A DNA stretch of 64,000 bases from an uncultured Eubacteriales bacterium (GCA_934432725.1 CAKRZE010000012.1:1-64000), one strand, 5' to 3'. Positions 43,087 to 53,483 are shown, numbered from the stretch's first letter. Notes: generated by a model not told the origin, from the sequence alone. Translations and numbers: made by a program.

Positions 43087-44379
43087 ATGAAAAATCCGTT
43101 TATCTTTCTGAAAAAGCAGGACGCTTCGGATGAAGCTGCCGATACACGCAATACAACCGGGGAGATTACGGTCCGGCGCAGCAAAACCATGGACTGGATC
43201 GCGCGGATCGGCGTGGTGCTGGTTGCGTTTGCCCTGTGGTTTTACGTCATGGCGACCGACAGCCCCACCACTCAGTGGGAATACAAGGGGATCAGCGTGA
43301 CGGTGGATAACCGGAGCGGGCTGTCTGTTCTGACAGGCGATGGAGTGACGGTGGACGTGACGGTGCTCGGCAGAAGGAGCCAGACCAAAAACGTAACTGC
43401 CGCAGACATTGACGCGCATATCACGGTGCCGGAGGGAATGGCAGCTGGGAAATACTCCTTTGATTTGGAATTTAATCTGCCGAACGGACTGACGCTCGGC
43501 GCTGCCAGTCAGACGAGAGTGACGCTCTATCTGGACAACACAACCTCAATCGTCGTGCCGGTCCGTGCCAGAATCGACGATTACATGCTTGAGGACGATT
43601 ATGAGCTTGCGGAGAGCGAAATTGTCTGCTCTCCCTCCTCGGTCCGGATTACGGGGCCGGAATCCGTGCTCCAGACGGTGGAATATGCGCAGGTGGCTTT
43701 GAATCTCGGAAAGGTGGAGAGGACGGTCAATTGCAGCGGCTCCATGGTTCCGGTGGATTCCTCCGGAAATCCGGTGCAGAGCAGCTATCTGACCATGCAG
43801 ACGCAGAGCGCGACCGTGACGGTTCCGGTGTATAAGTACCGGACGCTGCCGCTTCAGGTCAGATACCGGTACGGATATTTCAACGATACCAATGCGGAGG
43901 TCCGGCTGGAGCCGTCCTCCGTCCGGATCAAGGGCGAAGCGGATGCGGTGGATGCCGCAGAATGGTTCTATACGATCGATGAAAAGCAGATTCAGACAGA
44001 CGGCACCTACAGCGTCTCCCTGAACCTGCCGGACGGAGTGACCTGCGCCGCAGAGATCGATGCCGTTTCCATCACGGTCAAGATGATCGGGCTGCAAAGC
44101 AAAACGCTTGTCATCCGCAGCTTTACGACCGAAAACCAGGGAGACACGGCGTGCGAGATCCTGACGGAGGCGATCAGCATAAGGGTCCGGGGACCGGCGT
44201 CCCTGATCCGGTATTTGACCTCGGCGGGCGTGGAAGCGGTGGTAAACCTTTCGGCGCTGAAAAAAACGGACGGGACAACGCTTCTGCCGGTGGAGTTCCG
44301 GTTTGCGGAGCCGTATGGCTCCTCGGTGTATGAGGTCGGAAGCTATTCGGTTTCCGTGCGGGCGATAGGGGATGCATAA
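43087..44379 (+). CDS. cdaR: CdaA regulatory protein CdaR (YbbR domains)
   Basis: A 430-residue protein with one membrane segment (about 38-57, DWIARIGVVLVAFALWFYVM) and an outer part of about four YbbR beta-domains (starting near 70, 150, 235 and 320; for example YKGISVTVDNRSGLSVL, SPSSVRITGPESVLQTVEYA, EPSSVRIKGEADAVDAAEWF, ISIRVRGPASLIRYLTSAGV). CdaR binds CdaA and adjusts c-di-AMP synthesis. It starts 72 bases behind cdaA with a GGAAAGG site. The repeats show the usual divergence. Confidence 0.93.
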   Translation: MKNPFIFLKKQDASDEAADTRNTTGEITVRRSKTMDWIARIGVVLVAFALWFYVMATDSPTTQWEYKGISVTVDNRSGLSVLTGDGVTVDVTVLGRRSQTKNVTAADIDAHITVPEGMAAGKYSFDLEFNLPNGLTLGAASQTRVTLYLDNTTSIVVPVRARIDDYMLEDDYELAESEIVCSPSSVRITGPESVLQTVEYAQVALNLGKVERTVNCSGSMVPVDSSGNPVQSSYLTMQTQSATVTVPVYKYRTLPLQVRYRYGYFNDTNAEVRLEPSSVRIKGEADAVDAAEWFYTIDEKQIQTDGTYSVSLNLPDGVTCAAEIDAVSITVKMIGLQSKTLVIRSFTTENQGDTACEILTEAISIRVRGPASLIRYLTSAGVEAVVNLSALKKTDGTTLLPVEFRFAEPYGSSVYEVGSYSVSVRAIGDA

Positions 44380-44704
44380 CGCGGCGACATCGGCAGCTTC
44401 CCCGGAGGGCTGATTTTGACAGCTTCTCTGCGGGGGATGCGCAGCTTTTCTCCTGCGCGGCGGTTCCGTGCTGCGCGGAGGAGAAGCGGCGGCGCTGTCG
44501 GCGGTGATGCCGGATCGGTTCTTTGCCGAACCTCGGGACGGCGCGCTGCGGTCCGGATGCTCTGCCGGACGGGCGGAGCAGAAAATGCGGCTGCCGGGAC
44601 GGGGCTGCATGCTCCGACAGTGCTGCGCATGCCCGCAGACCGCTGCGGGCAGCTTTGAAAGATTGCGTCCGGCGGCGGACCTTGCCGGATGAAGCAGAGG
44701 AAAT
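44380..44704 (+). other. Gap between cdaR and the oxidoreductase gene
   Basis: About 325 bases without a supported gene; no terminator is seen, so readthrough from the cdaA operon is possible. Confidence 0.4.
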
Positions 44705-46288
44705 ATGAAACAGATTATCGTGAAAAATATCCGGATTCCGGTCACGTCGCCGGAGGGAGAGGCATTTGCGCTGGCGCGGAAGCGGCTGGCTCCCCTCCTT
44801 TCCCGGAGGGATATCCGGTCGGCGTCGGTTTACAAAAGGTCAGTCGATGCCCGCCGGGAGGGACGGCTGAACTTTGTGTATTCCGTGCTTTTGGAAACGG
44901 ATGCCGAGCCGGATGCGCAGGCGCTTGCAAGGCTGGATGCCGTCCTGAACGGGGAGAGCGCACTGCCGGCAGCAGAGGGCGAAGAGCCGCTTTCGGCAAG
45001 ACCGGTCATAGTCGGCTTCGGTCCGGCCGGAATGTTTGCCGGGCTGCTGCTTGCGGAGCGCGGATACAGTCCTCTGATTCTGGAGCGCGGCGGAGACGTG
45101 GAGGAGCGTGTCGCACGGGTGGAGCGCTTTTACAGGACCGGCATTCTGGATACGGAAACCAACATTCAGTTCGGCGCGGGCGGTGCAGGGACCTTTTCGG
45201 ACGGAAAGCTCCTGACCCGGATCAACGATGCAAAATGCAGATATGTGCTGGAGTGCTTCCGTACCTTCGGCGCCCCGGCGGAGATTCTGACCGAGGCAAA
45301 GCCGCATATCGGAACCGACCGGCTCCGGGCAGTCGTGGCAGGCTTCCGGGACAGGATCCGGGCGCTCGGCGGAGAGATCCGGTTTGAGACGAAAATGACC
45401 GGCTTCCGGACCGATTCCCGGGGGATCCGCTCGGTTCTTGCCGGGGATGATGAGCTTCCGTGCGGCGCTCTGATTCTTGCAATCGGACATTCGGCGCGGG
45501 ATACCTATGCCATGCTGCAAAAAAGCGGTGTTTTGCTGACGCCGAAGCCCTTTTCGGTCGGCGTCCGGATCGAACATCTGCAAAAAGACATCGATGAGGC
45601 GCTGTACGGGCGGTTTGCCGGCCTCCCGGGTCTCGGACATGCGGAATATGCGCTTTCCCGCAGGGTCGGGGAGGACGCGGTCTACACCTTCTGCATGTGT
45701 CCGGGCGGCGAGGTGGTTGCGGCTGCCTCCGAGGAGGGGAGAGTCGTGACAAACGGCATGAGCCGGTATAAGCGGGACGGTGCCAACGCAAACGCCGCAA
45801 TTGCCGTTTCGGTCAGCGAGCCGGAGCCGATTGCCTTTCAGCGGATGCTGGAGGAGCGCGCCTTTGCGGCGGGAGGCGGCGGGTATGCCGCACCCGTGCA
45901 GACGGTCGGAGACTTCCTTGCGGGCAAGCACGGGACGGAGCCTGGCAGGATCATCCCGACGTACATGAACGGCAACGTCAGAACCGCGGATTTCGGCGCG
46001 CTGTTTCCGCCGAGGATTACGGAGCTTTTGCGTCTCGGTCTGAATGATTTTGACCGGAAGCTCAGGGGCTTTGCGTGCCCGGATGCGGTTCTGACCGGCG
46101 TTGAGACGCGCACCTCGGCGCCCGTGCGGATTGTGCGTCAGCCGGAGCTTCTCACCTCGGCTCTGTACCCGAACCTCTACCCCTGCGGGGAGGGCGCGGG
46201 CTATGCGGGCGGAATTACAAGCGCTGCGGTTGACGGACTCTCCTGCGCGCTTTCACTGATGCGCCGGTACCGGAGGCAGGACGGCTGA
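44705..46288 (+). CDS. FAD-dependent oxidoreductase (COG2509 type)
   Basis: A 527-residue flavoprotein. Residues 1-95 form a small helical cap; the FAD-binding Rossmann motif is PVIVGFGPAGMFAGLLLAE (about 100-118), then GGAGTFSDGKLLTRI and LILAIGHSARDTYAML. The C-terminal motif YPNLYPCGEGAGYAGGITSA (about 485-505) is the second flavin-binding stretch. Family members are uncharacterised dehydrogenases that sit next to cdaR and glmM in many Clostridia. The start follows AGAGGAAAT. The substrate is unknown. Confidence 0.85.
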   Translation: MKQIIVKNIRIPVTSPEGEAFALARKRLAPLLSRRDIRSASVYKRSVDARREGRLNFVYSVLLETDAEPDAQALARLDAVLNGESALPAAEGEEPLSARPVIVGFGPAGMFAGLLLAERGYSPLILERGGDVEERVARVERFYRTGILDTETNIQFGAGGAGTFSDGKLLTRINDAKCRYVLECFRTFGAPAEILTEAKPHIGTDRLRAVVAGFRDRIRALGGEIRFETKMTGFRTDSRGIRSVLAGDDELPCGALILAIGHSARDTYAMLQKSGVLLTPKPFSVGVRIEHLQKDIDEALYGRFAGLPGLGHAEYALSRRVGEDAVYTFCMCPGGEVVAAASEEGRVVTNGMSRYKRDGANANAAIAVSVSEPEPIAFQRMLEERAFAAGGGGYAAPVQTVGDFLAGKHGTEPGRIIPTYMNGNVRTADFGALFPPRITELLRLGLNDFDRKLRGFACPDAVLTGVETRTSAPVRIVRQPELLTSALYPNLYPCGEGAGYAGGITSAAVDGLSCALSLMRRYRRQDG

Positions 46289-46340
46289 CGGACGGCATAT
46301 GACGGGGATTCCCGAATTCTTTTGTAGGCGGAGTAAGGCT

Positions 46341-48494
46341 TTGGGCAACGATAAGATATGGAATATAACGGATACCTCATGCGGGCATGAGGCGGAGCTG
46401 AAACGGATCTGCGAGGAGCTTCAGGTGCTTCCGCTGACCGCGCGGCTTTTGTTTAACCGCGGGTATCGGACCCCGGAGGAGGCAAAGCGTTTTATCCGGG
46501 TGGAGACGGAGCTGTTTCACAATCCCTTTCTGCTTCGCGACATGGACCGGGCGGTGGCACGGATCCAGCGGGCGATCCATGACCGGGAGCGGATTGTGAT
46601 TTACGGGGATTACGATGTGGACGGAGTGACCTCGGTCAGCCTTCTGTATCTGTATCTCAGACGCCGGGGAGCGGACGTCGGATATTACATACCGAACCGG
46701 ATCGGAGAGGGCTACGGTGTGAACCGGGAGGCTCTGGACCGGCTGGCATCGGAGGGCTGCCGCCTGCTGATCACTGTGGATACCGGTATCACGGCATCGG
46801 ATGAAATCGCATACGCATATGCGCTTGGGATGGAGGCGGTCGTGACCGACCACCATGCCTGCCATGAGGAGCTGCCCCGTGCGGAGGCTGTGGTCAACCC
46901 GCAGCGCAGCGACTGTACCTATCCGTTCAAGGCTCTTGCGGGGGTCGGCGTGGCGTTTAAGCTGGCGTGTGCGCTGGAGGCGGCGGAACGGCGTCAGATC
47001 GGGGATTCCGGCGATTTTATGCGGGAAATGTGCATGGAGTACATTGACCTTGTCGCAATGGGAACGGTTGCGGACGTCATGCCGCTTGTCGGGGAAAACC
47101 GGCTGATCGTCAGCATAGGGCTTGTCCGGATCGCGGAAACAAAGCGTCCCGGACTTGCGGCGCTGCTTGCGCAGACTGCCGGCTCCGGTTCCTCTAAAAA
47201 GCGCGTGACCTCGTCTCTCATCGGCTTTACGCTGGCTCCCAGAATCAACGCGGCGGGAAGGATTTCCGATGCGTCCCGTGCGGTGGAGCTGTTTCTGACC
47301 GATTCGGTGACGGAGGGAGAGCGGCTTGCCGCAGAGCTGTGCGAGATCAACCGGGAGCGTCAGAATGAGGAAAACCTTATGATGGAGCAGGCGGCTGACA
47401 AGATCGCAAAGCTCCCGGACCTCGGTGAGAATCCGGTAATCGTGCTGCATGACGACCATTGGCATCACGGTGTGGTCGGGATCGTGGCGTCCAGGATTAC
47501 GGAGCATTACGGCTACCCCTCCATTCTGATCTCCTTTGACGGGGATATCGGAAAGGGCTCGGGGAGAAGCGTGCGGGGGCTGAATCTGGTGGAGGCGCTT
47601 CAGTCATGCTCCGACCTGCTGTTGAAGTTTGGCGGGCATGAGCTGGCAGCCGGACTGACGATAGAACGGAAAAACCTGGAGGAGTTCTGCCGGCGGATCA
47701 ATGCGTATGCCCGGGAGCGCCTCAAGCCGGAGCTTTTGACGGCGCGTCTGGATGCGGACTGCGAAACGGAGGCATCCGAGCTGACGCTCAGGCAGGCGCA
47801 GGAGCTGTATCTTCTGGAGCCCTACGGCGTATCCAATCCGGTGCCGCTGTTTGTTTTGCGGGACGCGGAAATCGTGGAGATCATGCCGATCGGAAGCAAC
47901 CGGCACACACGGATGACGCTTCGGAAAAACGGAAGATTGCTGGCTGCGGTCTGCTTCGGGACGGTTGCGGAGGAGCTGGACTTTGTCGCAGGCGACAGGG
48001 CTGACGTGATGTTCAACCTGACCGTCAACGAATTCCGCGGCAACGAGACGGCACAGCTGATTGTGCGGGATATCAATCATCCGGGCGCGTTTTACCGGGG
48101 GCTGACCGCAGGACAGGAGCAGTACCGGATCATCACCGCAGGCACGGAGCCGATTCCGCTCGCATGGAACGCGGTGCCGACCCGGTCGGATTTTGTGTCG
48201 CTCTACCTCTGCCTGCGCCGCGAGGTGCAGTCCGGACACGGAGCCATGACGCTTCACTGTCTGCAGGCACGGCTTCAGGGGCAGCATATGACGTATCCCC
48301 GCCTGCGGCTGGCGCTTGATATTCTTTCGGAGACGGGGCTTCTGTCTGCGGAAAATGCACTTTCCTCCAACGGGAACAGCGCGGACCGCAGGGCGGAGCG
48401 GTATGTGTTCCGGATCCATGAGCAGGATCACAAGGTTGATTTGGAGCAGTCCGCGCTGTACCGGCATATCCGGCGGCGCGCCGGGGGAAACTGA
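46341..48494 (+). CDS. recJ: Single-strand DNA exonuclease RecJ
   Basis: A 717-residue DHH-superfamily nuclease that digests 5' ends of single-stranded DNA in repair and recombination. The DHH motifs are intact: VIYGDYDVDGVTS, LITVDTGITASDE and VTDHHACHEELP, then the DHHA1 part with SGRSVRGLNLVEAL and FGGHELAAGLTI, and an OB-fold region near the end. Length is normal. I chose the TTG at 46341, which has GGAGTAAGG at the right distance; an ATG 42 bases earlier also opens the same frame but has a poor site. It lies 52 bases behind the oxidoreductase gene. Confidence 0.93.
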   Translation: MGNDKIWNITDTSCGHEAELKRICEELQVLPLTARLLFNRGYRTPEEAKRFIRVETELFHNPFLLRDMDRAVARIQRAIHDRERIVIYGDYDVDGVTSVSLLYLYLRRRGADVGYYIPNRIGEGYGVNREALDRLASEGCRLLITVDTGITASDEIAYAYALGMEAVVTDHHACHEELPRAEAVVNPQRSDCTYPFKALAGVGVAFKLACALEAAERRQIGDSGDFMREMCMEYIDLVAMGTVADVMPLVGENRLIVSIGLVRIAETKRPGLAALLAQTAGSGSSKKRVTSSLIGFTLAPRINAAGRISDASRAVELFLTDSVTEGERLAAELCEINRERQNEENLMMEQAADKIAKLPDLGENPVIVLHDDHWHHGVVGIVASRITEHYGYPSILISFDGDIGKGSGRSVRGLNLVEALQSCSDLLLKFGGHELAAGLTIERKNLEEFCRRINAYARERLKPELLTARLDADCETEASELTLRQAQELYLLEPYGVSNPVPLFVLRDAEIVEIMPIGSNRHTRMTLRKNGRLLAAVCFGTVAEELDFVAGDRADVMFNLTVNEFRGNETAQLIVRDINHPGAFYRGLTAGQEQYRIITAGTEPIPLAWNAVPTRSDFVSLYLCLRREVQSGHGAMTLHCLQARLQGQHMTYPRLRLALDILSETGLLSAENALSSNGNSADRRAERYVFRIHEQDHKVDLEQSALYRHIRRRAGGN

Positions 48495-48768
48495 AAAAAA
48501 AACGGCGGCAGCTTCCGGTGTTCCGGATACGGAGCGGCAGCTCCTTGCGCGAGAGCGGTTTGACGCGGAGGACGGGATGCTTTCGGTGCGCGGCTTGCGG
48601 CGGCAGCGGGAGCCGATGCCGGACGCTGCTTTGCCGGAAAGCCGGCTCCCGGCGGAGAGAACCGGAGCCGCGCCGGTCGGCATGAACAGGATGCGCCTTT
48701 CCGGAGCGCACGGGACTTTGCACAGAGACAGATGCCGGGACGGCGGCAAACATGAGGATGGTCAGACT
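48495..48768 (+). other. Gap between recJ and relA
   Basis: About 270 bases; the longer open frame running into relA has no ribosome site. No terminator is visible. Confidence 0.4.
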
Positions 48769-51060
48769 ATGAACGGAAACGAACAGAAAAAAGAATTGGA
48801 CGGCGTTCAGGCAGGGGTCGGCTCCGCTGATCCCGCATCGCACAGCATCGAGCGGCTGCTTCTGACGCTGGAGAAGAGCGGAAAGCGCTATGACATTGAT
48901 AAGATCCAAAGAGCCTATCAGTGTGCTGCAGCTCTGCATGAGGGACAGTACCGCTACAGCGGGGAGGCGTATATTACGCATCCTGTCGCCGTGGCGGAGA
49001 TTGTTGCCTCGCTCGGTCTGGATACCGATTCGATCTGTGCGGCGCTTCTGCACGACACGGTGGAGGACTGCGGCGCAAAAATCAGTCTGGACGAGATCGA
49101 AAAGCAGTTCGGGGACGATGTGCGCATGCTGGTGGACGGTCTGACCAAGCTGGTGCATATTCCGTTTGAAAATAAGGAAGAGGAGCATGTCGAGAACCTC
49201 AGGAAAATGTTCCTCGCGATGGCAAAGGACGTCAGAGTTATCTTCATCAAGCTCTGCGACCGTCTGCACAACATGCGGACGCTCGGTGTGAAGAAGGACG
49301 AGAAGAGACGCGCCACGGCGCTGGAGACGATGCATGTCTATGCGCCGCTTGCACACCGGCTCGGTATGCAGCGTATGAAGCAGGAGCTTGAAAACCTGTC
49401 ATTGTCCTATCTGGACCCGATCGGCTATGCGGAGGTTCAGGACGACATTGAACGCAGATACGGGCAAAACCGGGACTTCATTGAAAGCGCACGCGCTGAG
49501 GTCTCAAACAAGCTGACTGAGACAGGGATTGACTTTACGCTGGAGGGGCGCGTGAAGTCCGTCTATTCCGTGTACCGGAAGATGTATGAGCAGAACAAGA
49601 GCTTTGACGAGATCTATGACTTTTACGCACTGCGGGTGATTGTTCAGACCGAGGCGGAGTGCTATACGGTGCTGGGTCTTGTGCACGACATGTTCAAAAT
49701 GGTGCCGGGACGCTTTAAGGACTATATTTCCACGCCGAAGCCCAACATGTACCGGTCCCTGCACACGACGGTGATCGGCAGAAATGCGATTCCGTTTGAA
49801 ATTCAGATCCGGACGTGGGAGATGCATCAGATCGCGGAATACGGCGTCTGTGCGCACTGGAAGTATAAATCCGGGGTGGCGGAGAGCAAGGAGGAGCTTG
49901 ACAGAAAGCTCTCCTGGATCGCGAAGCTGATCGAAACGGAGGATGACACGCGCGACCCGGACGAATTCATGCGGGCGCTGAAGATCGATATTCTGCACGA
50001 CGATACCTTCATCTTTACTCCGAAGGGGGATATTATCACGCTTCCGCAGGGCGCAACCGTCATCGATTTTGCCTATGCGATCCATTCGGCGGTCGGCAAT
50101 AAGATGGTGGGGGCGAAAATCAACGGCATGATCGTCCCGATCGACCGGGTGCCGCAGAACGGTGAGATCGTGGAGATTCTGACCTCCTCGGCATCGCGCG
50201 GACCGAGCCGCGACTGGCTGAAGATCGTGAAGACCTCGGAGGCGAGGAATAAGATCCGCCAGTGGTTCAAGCGCGAAATGCGTCCGGAAAATATTGCATA
50301 CGGCAAGGCGGAAACGGACCGGGAATTCCGTCGGATGAGCAGCTCCCTGACCGAGGGACAGAAGGCGGAGATTCTGAATACGGTTGCCAGACGGATCGGG
50401 ATCCAGAGCGGGGATGACCTTTTGAACGTCATCGGCTACGGCGGCTTGACCGTCGGGAAGATCCTGTCCAAGATGAAGGAAGAGGTTGACCGCATTTCGC
50501 ATACGGAGGAACAGGAGGAGCCGGCTGTGCTGGTGCCCGAGCAGGTACAGACCGTGCAGCGCCGGAAAAAATCGACGGGCGGCGTGATTGTGGACGGCGT
50601 GGACGGCTGTGCGGTGAAATTCGCAAAATGCTGCAACCCGCTTCCCGGGGACAGCATCATCGGCTTTATTACCAAGGGCTTCGGAATTTCCATTCACAAG
50701 AAGGACTGTGTGAATGTGACCTCCAATCTGGATAAGCCCGAATATGACGGGCGGTTTGTTTCCGCACATTGGGCGTCCGATGAGCTGGCTGCGGAGGCGG
50801 CAAGCTTTGAAACAACGCTTCATATCACGGCGGTGCCGGATATCCGGCTGATTGCCGATGTGACCATGGCGCTTGCGGACATGCACGTTGCGCTGCACCA
50901 GATCAGCACGCACCGGCAGAGCGATTCCCTGATCGTTTTGCAGATTACGGTCGGCTGCCGGAATCTGGACCATGCGCGCTCCATTGCGTCCCGGCTGAAG
51001 TCCATTCCGAACGTGCAGAATGTGACGCGCGGAGCGGAACGGGGAGGCGGACAGGTATGA
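48769..51060 (+). CDS. relA: (p)ppGpp synthetase/hydrolase RelA/SpoT
   Basis: A 763-residue bifunctional stringent-response enzyme. The HD hydrolase domain has YITHPVAVAEIVASLGL, CAALLHDTVED and FIKLCDRLHNMRTL. The synthetase has IYDFYALRVIVQTEAECYTV, GRFKDYISTPKPNMYRSLHT and QIRTWEMHQIAEYG. The TGS domain (FIFTPKGDIITLPQGATVID) and a C-terminal ACT domain (IRLIADVTMALADM...) follow, with KCCNPLPGDSIIGF between them. The start at 48769 has GAGGATGG. dtd overlaps its stop, as in most Firmicutes. Confidence 0.95.
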   Translation: MNGNEQKKELDGVQAGVGSADPASHSIERLLLTLEKSGKRYDIDKIQRAYQCAAALHEGQYRYSGEAYITHPVAVAEIVASLGLDTDSICAALLHDTVEDCGAKISLDEIEKQFGDDVRMLVDGLTKLVHIPFENKEEEHVENLRKMFLAMAKDVRVIFIKLCDRLHNMRTLGVKKDEKRRATALETMHVYAPLAHRLGMQRMKQELENLSLSYLDPIGYAEVQDDIERRYGQNRDFIESARAEVSNKLTETGIDFTLEGRVKSVYSVYRKMYEQNKSFDEIYDFYALRVIVQTEAECYTVLGLVHDMFKMVPGRFKDYISTPKPNMYRSLHTTVIGRNAIPFEIQIRTWEMHQIAEYGVCAHWKYKSGVAESKEELDRKLSWIAKLIETEDDTRDPDEFMRALKIDILHDDTFIFTPKGDIITLPQGATVIDFAYAIHSAVGNKMVGAKINGMIVPIDRVPQNGEIVEILTSSASRGPSRDWLKIVKTSEARNKIRQWFKREMRPENIAYGKAETDREFRRMSSSLTEGQKAEILNTVARRIGIQSGDDLLNVIGYGGLTVGKILSKMKEEVDRISHTEEQEEPAVLVPEQVQTVQRRKKSTGGVIVDGVDGCAVKFAKCCNPLPGDSIIGFITKGFGISIHKKDCVNVTSNLDKPEYDGRFVSAHWASDELAAEAASFETTLHITAVPDIRLIADVTMALADMHVALHQISTHRQSDSLIVLQITVGCRNLDHARSIASRLKSIPNVQNVTRGAERGGGQV

Positions 51061-51536
51061 TTGCCGTATTGCAGCGGATCAGCCGCGCCGTCTGCGTGGC
51101 GGACGGAAGCGTTTCCGGCGCGTGCGGGCACGGACTGCTGATTCTGCTCTGCGCCGTTTCGGGGGACGGGGAAGAGGACTGCCGCCTGCTTGCCGATAAG
51201 ATTGTAAAGCTCCGCATTTTTCCGGATGAAAACGGCAGAATGAACCGGTCCCTGACGGATATGGGGTACGGAGTGCTTCTGGTGTCGAATTTCACGCTTG
51301 CGGCAAATTATACGCACGGCAACCGTCCGGATTTCATGGCTGCGGAGAAGCCGACCCGCGCCGGAGAGCTGTATCTGCATGCCGCATCGCTTCTGCGGCA
51401 GAGGCTCGGGGAGGACCGGGTCGGGACCGGCGTGTTCGGCGCAGATATGCAGCTTGACATGACAGCTGACGGTCCTGTGACCGTGATCATGGACAGTGCG
51501 CTTCTGAAAAAGAAGGCGTCTGCGGCGGAAAAGTGA
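51057..51536 (+). CDS. dtd: D-aminoacyl-tRNA deacylase
   Basis: A 159-residue Dtd enzyme that removes D-amino acids (and glycine) wrongly loaded on tRNA. The start MIAVLQRISRAVC is typical. The two active-site loops are slightly off consensus: SNFTLAANYTHGNRPDF where SQFTLYAD is usual, and MTADGPVTVIMDS (usually NDGPVT). The key Gly-Pro and the Thr are kept, so activity is likely. The ATGA overlap with relA couples translation. Confidence 0.9.
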   Translation: MIAVLQRISRAVCVADGSVSGACGHGLLILLCAVSGDGEEDCRLLADKIVKLRIFPDENGRMNRSLTDMGYGVLLVSNFTLAANYTHGNRPDFMAAEKPTRAGELYLHAASLLRQRLGEDRVGTGVFGADMQLDMTADGPVTVIMDSALLKKKASAAEK

Positions 51537-51992
51537 CTTCGGAGCCTGCCGGAGGCTTCCGGATCGATGCACCGTCGGGGCGGCGGAGAAATGTTCCGTG
51601 AGGCGGGCTTCTCCTTTGTGCCGATGGCGGGAGGGAGCCTCTATGGCGCAGAAACGCAGGCTGACGGCTGCGCCGGGGCGTTCCCCGTCAAAGCGCCCGC
51701 GCGGTGAAATGAACTCTGCCGCCCTTGCACCGCTTTTTGCTTGACCGAAGGCGCGGCACCGGCAGCACAGAAGGACGGCGGGGGCGGAGCGTCAGGCGCC
51801 TGCTTCCGAAAAATTCACGCTCCGAAGCGGCTTTCCCACAGCCGAACCGGGGAAGAGACCGCCCGACCGGGAGGGACGGACGCCCGGCAGCAGGCAGTGA
51901 GCAGCGGCTTTGCAGCGCTCCTCCCGGACAGGGCACCCGGGAAGCCGACAGCAATTCCAAAAAAAGAGGAGGCTTTCGCCGGTGCGGAAGCT
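51537..51992 (+). other. Gap between dtd and hemZ
   Basis: About 455 bases. The open frame joined to hemZ extends back to 51741, but its first 84 residues are basic and low-complexity, and no ribosome site supports an early start. Confidence 0.4.
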
Positions 51993-53483
51993 ATGGTCAT
52001 CATTATGAAGCTTGTGATAAACGGAGATCTGAATCGTTCCTACGCGCAGACGCTGTGTCTGATCTTTTTCCCCGGGGCAAAATTCTCGGAGAAGGAGGAG
52101 ATTACGCCGGACACCCCGTCCGTGACCTTCTCTGTGACGCCATGCGGGGAGACTGCCGTGGTTTCCGCACGGGTGACGTGCGGCGGGAAAACCGCATCGG
52201 CATCTCACACGGAGCCGTATGCACGCTGGGAGAGCACACAGAAAACACACCGGATTGCCGCCGGTGTGGCGCTTCTGGACGCCGGGACCCACATGTTCGG
52301 AAGCGCTCCGGCATGGGGCATTCTGACCGGGGTGCGTCCGGCAAAGCTGGCGCTTCAGGCGTTTTCCGCAGGTAAGGACCGGGACGGCGTGATTGCCGGG
52401 CTGACGGACGAATATTTTGTGACGCCGAAGAAGGCGGCGCTGACCGCCGACATTGCAATGCGGGAGTCGGCTCTGATCGAACGGTACGGGAACGGAACGT
52501 GCAGTCTGTACATATCGGTTCCGTTCTGCCCGACACGGTGCGCGTACTGCTCCTTTGTTTCGTATTCGACAAAACGGCTTCTGTCCCTGATTCCTGCGTA
52601 TATTGAGCGGCTTTGCGAGGACATCCGGAGAATGTTCCGGATCATACGGCAGTCCGGGCTGAAGCTGATCGCGGTTTATATCGGCGGCGGAACGCCCTCC
52701 ATTCTTGACTGCGGACAGCTGGAGCGGCTTCTTTCCTGTGTGAGCAGCCAGACGGATCCCGGGGAGCTTCTGGAATATACGCTGGAGGCGGGACGCCCGG
52801 ACACCATCACGCCCGAAAAGCTGCGGGTCGCCAAAAGCTATGGCGTAACGCGGATCAGCATCAACCCGCAGACGCTGAACGATGAGGTGCTGCACGCGAT
52901 CGGCAGAAAGCATACCGCAGACGACTTTTACCGGGCGTTTGCCGCCGCACGGGAGATCGGCGGGTTCCAGATCAATACGGACCTGATTGCCGGTCTGCCG
53001 GGAGACAGCTTTGACAGCTTTTCCCGCACGGTTGACACCGTGACGGAGCTGAAGCCGGAGAATATAACCGTCCACACCTTCTGCGTCAAGAAGTCGGCGG
53101 ATATTCTGAACAGCGGTGCGCGGATATATTCCCGGACCGGCGGGGATACCGGGAAATGTGTGGAGTATTCCCAGCTGACCGCGCGGGCAAACGGGTATGA
53201 GCCGTATTATATTTACCGGCAGAAGAACGCGATCGGCAATCTTGAAAATGTCGGCTTTGCACAGCCGGGGACGGAAGGACTTTACAACATTTTCATTATG
53301 GAGGAGATTCACAGCATATTTGCCGTCGGAGCAGGAGCGGTCACAAAGCTGGTTGACCGGAAAAACGATCACATTACACGCATATTTATGCCGAAATATC
53401 CGTATGAATATCTATCGATGGGAAATGAGCCGGGGCAGACAGATCGGTTTTTCGAAAAAATCGGAAGTGAATTGCCGAAGTAA
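51993..53483 (+). CDS. hemZ: Radical SAM coproporphyrinogen dehydrogenase-like HemZ
   Basis: A 496-residue radical SAM protein. A variable domain (1-165, with GVRPAKLALQ) precedes the SAM core, with the cluster cysteines C179, C183 and C186 in VPFCPTRCAYCSF. Then IAVYIGGGTPSIL, ISINPQTLNDEVLHAIGR and TDLIAGLPGDSFDSFSRTV follow. HemZ is annotated as an oxygen-independent coproporphyrinogen III oxidase, but that activity in Clostridia is uncertain. Starts at 51993 and 52005 are both possible; the first has GGAAG. The length matches Bacillus HemZ. Confidence 0.85.
   Translation: MVIIMKLVINGDLNRSYAQTLCLIFFPGAKFSEKEEITPDTPSVTFSVTPCGETAVVSARVTCGGKTASASHTEPYARWESTQKTHRIAAGVALLDAGTHMFGSAPAWGILTGVRPAKLALQAFSAGKDRDGVIAGLTDEYFVTPKKAALTADIAMRESALIERYGNGTCSLYISVPFCPTRCAYCSFVSYSTKRLLSLIPAYIERLCEDIRRMFRIIRQSGLKLIAVYIGGGTPSILDCGQLERLLSCVSSQTDPGELLEYTLEAGRPDTITPEKLRVAKSYGVTRISINPQTLNDEVLHAIGRKHTADDFYRAFAAAREIGGFQINTDLIAGLPGDSFDSFSRTVDTVTELKPENITVHTFCVKKSADILNSGARIYSRTGGDTGKCVEYSQLTARANGYEPYYIYRQKNAIGNLENVGFAQPGTEGLYNIFIMEEIHSIFAVGAGAVTKLVDRKNDHITRIFMPKYPYEYLSMGNEPGQTDRFFEKIGSELPK

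Noticed and set aside
46299..46340. An upstream ATG start for recJ
   Set aside because: The spacing and ribosome site favour the TTG at 46341, and the extra 14 residues do not look conserved; kept only as an alternative.
51792..53372. A 526-codon minus-strand frame opposite hemZ
   Set aside because: hemZ has its radical SAM motif and a plausible start; the antisense frame has no protein-like features.
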